10,000 nt of DNA from an uncultured Clostridia bacterium (GTDB lineage Bacteria; Bacillota_A; Clostridia; TANB77; CAG-508), in contig CAQOYX010000054.1 of NCBI GenBank assembly GCA_948852375.1, positions 1 to 10,000 on the forward strand, read 5' to 3'. Position numbers and translations under genes: made by a program. Shown here in pieces: positions 4,990-10,000 of the stretch; the stretch's first letter is position 1, and each line of letters starts with the position of its first letter. The notes under the pieces are model-generated. The model ran no database searches. It worked only from the letters and a program-made list of their open reading frames with translations, and was not told the origin of the DNA.

Positions 4990-6543
4990 ATGCAGGTAGA
5001 TGTAACGAAGGAGAATATTGTATTGAATAAAATAGTAGGACAAAAAAGCGAAATAATAGTAGTAGAAGGCGACATGATAGTACCAGATGTAAAACCAGAT
5101 ATACTAAATACAATAAATACGACTGGAAATGTATGTATATATAAAAAAGAAGTATTAGATGGCAAAGTAAGAATAGATGGAGATGTAAATGTATATGTAA
5201 TGTATCTTGCAGATGGAGAGGAGGAAGCTACAAGAAGTTTAAATACAAGTATAGACTTTACACAAGTTCTAGATTTTAAAGAGTGTACTAGCGATATGAG
5301 TTTAGATGAAAATGTATCTATAAAATCAATAGAATGTAAAATATTAAACGGAAGAAAAATAAATGTAAAAGCAACATTACAAGTTGAAATATCAGTATAT
5401 GCAAATGAAAATGTAGATATCATAAAACAAATAAACAACATACAAGAAATACAATCACAAGAAATAGAACTAAAGGTAAATTCGCTTATAGGAGAAGGTA
5501 CATCAAAAGCATATGCAAAAGATACTATAGTAATAGAAAATATAGATAACTTAGCAGAAATATTAAAAGTAGATTTGTCTATTATAAATAAAGATATAAA
5601 AATAAGTTATAACAAAGTATTAGGAAAGGCAGATATTGCAGTTAAAATGATGTATCTTACAGAAGATAATAGAATTAAGCTAGTAGAAAATAAAATACCA
5701 ATAATGGGGTTTGTAGATATTGAAAATATAGATGATGATAAGATATGCGATATGAAATATAAACTAAAAAATATAGTAGTAAAGCCAAATCAAGTAGAAG
5801 AACATTCAGTATATATAGAAATTGAAGTTGAAATATATGCAAGAGTATATGAAAATAAAGATATAAGACTTATACAAGATTTATATAGCCCATGTGAAAT
5901 TCTAAACTTTAACCAAAGATGTGTAAATACTATGGCGAATAAATGTGAAATAAAAGATATGTGTAATATAAGAGAAAAAGTTATGGTGCCAGAAATTAAT
6001 GGTGGGCAAATATATGATGTAGAAGTAAAACCAATTATATTAAATAAAAATGTTACAAAAGCAAGGGTAATGTATGAAGGTGAAATGGAATTGAACTTTA
6101 TTTTTTCATCTACAAATGTGGCAAGAATAGATGTAAAGCAGATGAAATTACCATTTAATTTTAGTATAGATTCACAAGAAATAAATCAAAACATGAATAT
6201 AGAAACAAATGTAGAAGTAGTAAACAGAGATTTTATTGTAGGTACGGATGGAAATATAGAAACAAAAATAGATTTAGAGTTTACAGTAAATATGTCAAAT
6301 ACTATAAAAATCAATATTATAGATGAAGTAAACATAGATGAAACAAGAGATAAGCAAATTTATAGTATGGTAATTTATTTTGTTAAACAAGGAGATACTT
6401 TATGGAAAATTGCGAAAAAATTTAGAAGTACAGTACAAGACATAGTAAGAGTAAATAATATAGAAGATGAAAATAAGATATATGTAGGGCAACAGTTATT
6501 TATTCCGAAATATGTATACACAAGGAATGAAATATCAGCATAA
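4990..6543 (+). CDS. sipL: SipL-like SPOCS (DUF3794) and LysM spore-coat morphogenesis protein
   Basis: A 517-residue cytosolic protein made of SPOCS/DUF3794 modules and a C-terminal LysM domain. The modules can be traced at roughly residues 15-125 (VVEGDMIVPDVKPDIL and VYVMYLADGEE), 185-300 (KVLGKADIAVKMMYLTEDN) and 325-440 (VKPIILNKNVTKARVMYEGE). LysM spans about 461-509 (FVKQGDTLWKIAKKF ... VGQQLFIPKY). Length and order match SipL of Clostridioides difficile (about 520 residues), which binds the coat ATPase SpoIVA through its LysM domain and is needed to build the coat around the forespore in the mother cell. It has no signal peptide, consistent with this. The ribosome binding site GAGGAGGAG (4976-4984) is very strong. 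Expression would be expected from SigE; I see no convincing SigE promoter in the 52 bp after the veg terminator. Other SPOCS/LysM paralogues exist, so the name is likely, not certain. Confidence 0.85.
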   Translation: MQVDVTKENIVLNKIVGQKSEIIVVEGDMIVPDVKPDILNTINTTGNVCIYKKEVLDGKVRIDGDVNVYVMYLADGEEEATRSLNTSIDFTQVLDFKECTSDMSLDENVSIKSIECKILNGRKINVKATLQVEISVYANENVDIIKQINNIQEIQSQEIELKVNSLIGEGTSKAYAKDTIVIENIDNLAEILKVDLSIINKDIKISYNKVLGKADIAVKMMYLTEDNRIKLVENKIPIMGFVDIENIDDDKICDMKYKLKNIVVKPNQVEEHSVYIEIEVEIYARVYENKDIRLIQDLYSPCEILNFNQRCVNTMANKCEIKDMCNIREKVMVPEINGGQIYDVEVKPIILNKNVTKARVMYEGEMELNFIFSSTNVARIDVKQMKLPFNFSIDSQEINQNMNIETNVEVVNRDFIVGTDGNIETKIDLEFTVNMSNTIKINIIDEVNIDETRDKQIYSMVIYFVKQGDTLWKIAKKFRSTVQDIVRVNNIEDENKIYVGQQLFIPKYVYTRNEISA

Positions 6544-6544
6544 T

Positions 6545-6577
6545 ATAATAGGAACGTTCAAATTACGTTCCTATTAT
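6545..6577. repeat. Perfect 13-bp inverted repeat between sipL and yunB
   Basis: Arms 6545-6557 (ATAATAGGAACGT) and 6565-6577 (ACGTTCCTATTAT) pair without mismatch over a 7-base loop, starting 2 bases after the sipL stop. The stem is stable but no T run follows on either strand, so it is an imperfect terminator, an RNA 3'-end protecting hairpin, or a protein-binding palindrome. Confidence 0.7.
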
Positions 6578-6658
6578 CAGTATAAGGAAATAATATTCAA
6601 GATATGGAAACGATTTGGCTTGGTGTATACCTTATAAGGAAGGAGAACAATAGTAAAA

Positions 6659-7387
6659 ATGGATACAATTTATTCTAGGAAAAGAATAAGATTACCTAAA
6701 ATAATATATAAAAAATTTAATATTTCAAATAGTCCAAAAGATTCGAATAAGAACAAAAAAATAGCAAAATTTATAATAATCATAATAGTAGCTATAATAA
6801 CATTTACAATGGCTATTAATAGCATTAATCCTATCTTTGAAAAAATATGCCAAGATAAAGCAAAAGGCATTGCAACAATTATTTGCAATGAAGAATCTAC
6901 AAAAATAATTGAACAATATAAATATGAAGACTTAGTTACAATATCAAAAGATACTACAGGAAACATTACAATGATAAAATCAAATATTACTCCAATTAAT
7001 CTAATAATATCTGATGTAGCAGAAAAAATTCAAAAAAGACTTGATAAAGTAAAACAAGAAGAAATTGGAATAAAGTTAGGGAGCTTTACAGGAACAAAAA
7101 TACTTTCAGGAAGAGGTCCAATAATTCCAATAAAGTTAGATACTATAGGAAATGTGCAAACAGATTTAAGAAGTGAATTTAAAGAAGCAGGAATAAACCA
7201 AACTATACATAGAATTTACCTACAAGTAGATTGTGAAATAAACATACTAACACCATATTCCACAATCTGCCAAAACATATCAAACCAAGTATTAATAGCT
7301 GAAAATATTATAGTAGGGAAAATTCCAGAATCATATTACAATTTACAAGGGTTAAAGACAGAAAATGCTGTTGATGTAATTGAGTAA
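6659..7387 (+). CDS. yunB: YunB-like sporulation protein
   Basis: A 242-residue YunB family protein. A basic N-terminus (KNKKIAK) is followed by one membrane segment at about residues 37-56 (FIIIIIVAIITFTMAINSIN), then an exported domain. The family signature is clear: IGIKLGSFTGTKILSGRGP (136-154), IPIKLDTIGNVQTDLRSEF (156-174) and GINQTIHRIYLQV (178-190). In B. subtilis YunB is made under SigE in the mother cell and is needed for normal spore formation; its molecular activity is not known. With a single N-terminal anchor the bulk of the protein should face away from the cytoplasm. The ribosome binding site AAGGAAGGAGAA (6638-6649) is strong with a 9-bp spacer. The preceding 115 bp hold the inverted repeat and no clear sigma-A promoter. 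Neighbourhood with sipL supports a sporulation role. Confidence 0.88.
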   Translation: MDTIYSRKRIRLPKIIYKKFNISNSPKDSNKNKKIAKFIIIIIVAIITFTMAINSINPIFEKICQDKAKGIATIICNEESTKIIEQYKYEDLVTISKDTTGNITMIKSNITPINLIISDVAEKIQKRLDKVKQEEIGIKLGSFTGTKILSGRGPIIPIKLDTIGNVQTDLRSEFKEAGINQTIHRIYLQVDCEINILTPYSTICQNISNQVLIAENIIVGKIPESYYNLQGLKTENAVDVIE

Positions 7388-7406
7388 AGGAAATTTATAA
7401 AATCTA

Positions 7407-7435
7407 TTGCTATTTTTTTATACATGTAATATAAT
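7407..7435 (+). promoter_or_regulatory. Promoter of the mreB-mtaB operon
   Basis: TTGCTA (7407-7412) and a perfect TATAAT (7430-7435) with 17-bp spacing; start expected near 7442, giving a leader of about 60 bases. The -10 lies between the first and second WalR-type hexamers. Confidence 0.65.
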
Positions 7436-7452
7436 TGTAATGAATTTGTAAC
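7425..7452 (+). promoter_or_regulatory. Triple WalR-type box overlapping the mreB promoter
   Basis: TGTAAT (7425-7430), TGTAAT (7436-7441) and TGTAAC (7447-7452) lie exactly 11 bp apart, and all three fit TGTWAH. Each neighbouring pair is therefore a full match to the WalR/YycF box. The array covers the -10 and the transcription start, so a bound regulator would be expected to repress. Confidence 0.6.
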
Positions 7453-7501
7453 AAATGGAAATAATAATATATGAAACAAAGCTAGAAAGGATAGATTTTT
7501 G

Positions 7502-8506
7502 ATGTTTGGTTTTGGGCAAGATATAGGAATAGATTTAGGAACAGCAACAGTTATAGCATATGTAAAAGGAAAAGGAATAGTACTTAGGGAACCATCTGTT
7601 GTTGCTGTTGATCATAATAGTGGAGAAGTATTAGCAGTTGGACAAGAGGCAAGAAGAATGCTTGGAAGAACACCAGGAAATATTGTAGCAACAAGACCGT
7701 TAAAAGATGGTGTCATTTCAGATTATACTGTAACAGAAAAAATGTTAAAACATTTTATAAATAAAGTATGTGGTAAATTCATATTTGCACCAAGAATTAT
7801 GATATGTATTCCATCACAGGTAACTGAAGTAGAAAAAAAAGCTGTTATTGATGCTGCATCTCAGGCAGGAGCTAGAAAAGTATATCTAATAGAAGAACCA
7901 ATTGCAGCAGCAATTGGTGCAGGAATTGATATATCAAAACCATGTGGAAATATGATAGTAGATATTGGTGGAGGAACCACAGATATAGCAGTTATTTCAC
8001 TTGGAGGCTCAGTTGTTAGTACTTCATTAAAAGTTGCAGGAGATAAATTTGATGAATACATTATAAAATATATAAAGAAAAAACATAATGTAATGATAGG
8101 AGAAAGAACAGCAGAAGATTTAAAAGTAAATATTGGCTGTGTACATCCAAAAATTCAAGACATAGAAATGGATATAAGAGGAAGAGACCTATTAACAGGT
8201 TTACCAAAAACAATTACAATACATTCAAGCGAAATGATGGAAGCATTAACAGAACCTGCAATGATGATAGTGGATGCTGTACATTCAGTACTTGAAAAAA
8301 CACCACCAGAACTTGCAGCAGATATAAGCGACAAAGGTATTTATATGACAGGAGGGGGATGTCTAGTGGATGGACTAGACACGCTGTTACAAGAAAAAAC
8401 AGGAATAAATGTAATGATAGCACAAGATAGTGTATCTTGTGTAGCTCTAGGAACAGGAAAAGCACTAGATAATTTAGATTCATTAGATGGAAAGACAAGA
8501 ATATAG
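7502..8506 (+). CDS. mreB: MreB/Mbl rod-shape actin homologue
   Basis: A 334-residue bacterial actin that polymerises on the inner face of the membrane and guides lateral cell-wall synthesis. Actin-fold ATPase motifs are complete: phosphate-1 DIGIDLGTATV (residues 7-17), the catalytic-site EEP (131-133), phosphate-2 DIGGGTTD (154-161), GERTAEDLK (200-208) and adenosine motif GIYMTGGG (279-286). An N-terminal amphipathic start, MFGFG, is present. Several stretches (NSGEVLAVGQEARRMLGR, TEKMLKHFINK, GDKFDEYIIKYIKKK) look more like Mbl of B. subtilis, while DAASQAGARKVYLIEEP is MreB-like; the exact paralogue is undecided, and no mreC or mreD follows. A TTG at 7499 is in frame, but the ATG at 7502 with AAAGGA (7486-7491) 10 bases before it is the natural start. 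mtaB follows after 24 bp, probably co-transcribed. Confidence 0.95.
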   Translation: MFGFGQDIGIDLGTATVIAYVKGKGIVLREPSVVAVDHNSGEVLAVGQEARRMLGRTPGNIVATRPLKDGVISDYTVTEKMLKHFINKVCGKFIFAPRIMICIPSQVTEVEKKAVIDAASQAGARKVYLIEEPIAAAIGAGIDISKPCGNMIVDIGGGTTDIAVISLGGSVVSTSLKVAGDKFDEYIIKYIKKKHNVMIGERTAEDLKVNIGCVHPKIQDIEMDIRGRDLLTGLPKTITIHSSEMMEALTEPAMMIVDAVHSVLEKTPPELAADISDKGIYMTGGGCLVDGLDTLLQEKTGINVMIAQDSVSCVALGTGKALDNLDSLDGKTRI

Positions 8507-8530
8507 TAGTTATTAAGGAATGGAATAACG

Positions 8531-9829
8531 ATGAAAAAAAAAGTAGCATTTTATACATTAGGTTGTAAAGTAAACCAATACGAAACAAATGCAATGAAAC
8601 AAAAATTTATGGAAGAAAATTATGAAATTGTTAAGTTTGAACAAAGTGCTGATATTTATGTAGTAAATACATGTACAGTAACAAATATGTCAGATAGAAA
8701 ATCAAGACAGATAATAAGAAGGGTAAAAGAAAAAAATGAAAAAGCCATATTAGTAGTTACAGGGTGTTATGCACAAGTTGCAAAAGAAGAACTAGAAAAA
8801 ATAAAAAAAATAGATATTGTTATTGGAAATCAAGAAAAAAGGGATATAGTATCGTATATAAAAAAATATCAAAAAGAAAGACAACAGAGTGTTTCTGATA
8901 TTTTATATGAAAAGGAGTTTGCAGAATTTGGAACTATATCCTATACTGATAAAACAAGAGCAGTAATAAAAATACAAGATGGATGTGATAGATTTTGTTC
9001 GTATTGCATAATACCATATGCAAGAGGAAGAATTAGAAGTAGAAAACAAGAAGAAGTAGTGCAAGAGATAAAAGAAATTGCAAAAAAAGGAATTAAAGAA
9101 GTAGTAATAACGGGAATACACTTAGCATCATATGGAAGAGATGTGAAAAATGAATTTCTATTATTAAACGTTTTAAAAGAAGTTAATGATATACAAGAAA
9201 TAAAAAGAATACGTTTAGGATCTTTAGAGCCAACATTAATGAAAAGAGAATTTATTTTAGAACTTGCAAAATTAGAAAAAGTTTGCGACCATTTTCATTT
9301 ATCTTTACAAAGCGGTTGCAATTCTACATTAGAAAGAATGAATAGAAGATATAGTGTAGAGGAATTTGAAAAGGGGATTAATTTCATAAGAAAAAATTAT
9401 CCAAATGTATCATTAACAACAGATATAATTGTAGGATTTCCAGGTGAAACAGAAGAAGAATTTAAAAATACATATAAATTTTTAGAAAAAATGCAATTTT
9501 ATAAAATGCATATATTCCAATATTCACCAAGAAAGGGAACGAAAGCAGCATTAATGTCTGAACAAATATCAAGTGAAATAAAAGAAAAAAGAAGTAGAAT
9601 TTTAATTGAATTATCAAACAAAAATCAAGAAAGGCAAAATGAAAAATATATAGGAAAAGAATTAGAAGTATTATTTGAAGAACAAGATGGACAATATTTA
9701 AAAGGACATACAAGTAACTATGTTATGGTATATGTTAAGTGGAATAACGTAAGTTTAGAAAATACTATAAAAAAAGTACGAATAAAAGGATTGTTGGGAG
9801 AAAATTTAATGGGAGAAATTATTTATTAA
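8531..9829 (+). CDS. mtaB: tRNA t6A37 methylthiotransferase MtaB
   Basis: A 432-residue radical-SAM methylthiotransferase. MtaB converts t6A to ms2t6A at position 37 of ANN-decoding tRNAs, helping reading accuracy. The N-terminal UPF0004 domain holds the second 4Fe-4S cluster ligands C12 (TLGCKVNQYE), C48 (NTCTVT) and C79 (TGCYAQ). The radical-SAM cluster is DGCDRFCSYC with C152, C156 and C159. SAM-domain features GSLEP, LSLQSGC and TDIIVGFPGE follow. A C-terminal TRAM domain (about 370-432, EVLFEE ... NYVMVYV ... IKGLLGENLMGEI) binds tRNA. Length and motif order fit MtaB rather than the related MiaB. The ribosome binding site is AAGGAA at 8515-8520. No clear terminator is seen after the stop. 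Confidence 0.95.
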   Translation: MKKKVAFYTLGCKVNQYETNAMKQKFMEENYEIVKFEQSADIYVVNTCTVTNMSDRKSRQIIRRVKEKNEKAILVVTGCYAQVAKEELEKIKKIDIVIGNQEKRDIVSYIKKYQKERQQSVSDILYEKEFAEFGTISYTDKTRAVIKIQDGCDRFCSYCIIPYARGRIRSRKQEEVVQEIKEIAKKGIKEVVITGIHLASYGRDVKNEFLLLNVLKEVNDIQEIKRIRLGSLEPTLMKREFILELAKLEKVCDHFHLSLQSGCNSTLERMNRRYSVEEFEKGINFIRKNYPNVSLTTDIIVGFPGETEEEFKNTYKFLEKMQFYKMHIFQYSPRKGTKAALMSEQISSEIKEKRSRILIELSNKNQERQNEKYIGKELEVLFEEQDGQYLKGHTSNYVMVYVKWNNVSLENTIKKVRIKGLLGENLMGEIIY

Positions 9830-10000
9830 ATAAAAAATGTGTAATATTGCTTATAAAGTGATAAATTACGAAAAATATTTTTGGTAAAATAGGAAAGAAA
9901 ATTGTTAAAAATATTTTGCTCGATCTAAAATATCTATTTATTATATATTGCAATAAATGAAATTAACTCAGTTATAAAAATGTAACAATTCTGTAACTAA
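9830..10000. promoter_or_regulatory. Non-coding right edge, probable control region of next gene
   Basis: AT-rich and without a gene. AAAAATATTTT occurs twice (from 9871 and 9907). A possible promoter, TTGTTA (9902-9907) and TAAAAT (9926-9931) with 18-bp spacing, is only moderate. The stretch ends with the WalR-type pair listed next. Confidence 0.4.
9981..9997 (+). promoter_or_regulatory. Perfect WalR-type box at the right edge
   Basis: TGTAAC (9981-9986), five bases, TGTAAC (9992-9997): an exact TGTWAH-N5-TGTWAH match with identical half sites in the same orientation as the arrays before veg and mreB. The regulated gene would lie beyond base 10,000. Confidence 0.55.

Noticed and set aside
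4965..5441. Minus-strand hydrophobic frame inside sipL
   Set aside because: Antisense shadow of a well-supported coding region; no start signal.
7499..7501. TTG as start of mreB
   Set aside because: The ATG directly after it has equally good spacing to AAAGGA and gives the conserved MFGF start of the family.
9871..9917. Repeated AAAAATATTTT as a terminator of mtaB
   Set aside because: Pure A/T self-complementary words without G or C pairs do not make a credible terminator stem and are frequent in this composition.

Overview
The window is very AT-rich. It carries veg, a SipL-type SPOCS/LysM protein, yunB, an MreB/Mbl actin and mtaB, which points to a spore-forming, low-GC Gram-positive bacterium. 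SipL (DUF3794 plus LysM) is typical of Clostridia, so an anaerobic, probably gut-type clostridium is most likely; I cannot name a species.

Left part (1 to about 4,350) is accessory DNA. It starts with the 5' part of an excisionase-like helix-turn-helix gene on the minus strand. A plus-strand cargo operon follows behind a recognisable promoter: a short-chain dehydrogenase whose nucleotide-binding loop is scrambled by two compensating frameshifts, a protein with two fused GNAT acetyltransferase domains, and a third GNAT. From 2,714 to 3,721 there is no intact gene. The stretch holds a long stem-loop, a tyrosine-recombinase remnant (minus) and a TnpV remnant (plus) that meet head to head with both 5' ends missing, and a terminator-like hairpin. 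Two small minus-strand genes of unknown, probably mobile-element-related function follow (3,722-4,304).

Right part (about 4,450 to 10,000) is chromosomal core. veg has a consensus TTGACA/TATAAT promoter with 17-bp spacing and its own terminator. sipL and yunB are sporulation genes with strong ribosome binding sites, separated by a perfect 13-bp inverted repeat. mreB/mbl and mtaB lie 24 bp apart and probably form an operon with its own promoter. The window ends in a non-coding stretch that probably controls a gene beyond the edge.

The most interesting signal is not a gene. Three separate intergenic regions (before veg, before mreB, and at the right edge) carry TGTAAC/TGTAAT hexamers in the same orientation, spaced exactly 11 bp or a multiple of 11 bp. 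This matches the TGTWAH-N5-TGTWAH box of WalR (YycF), the essential cell-wall response regulator of Firmicutes. Before veg the array lies upstream of the -35, as an activator would; before mreB it covers the -10, as a repressor would. This suggests that a WalR/PhoP-type regulator controls veg and the cell-shape gene in opposite directions. That is an inference from sequence pattern only.
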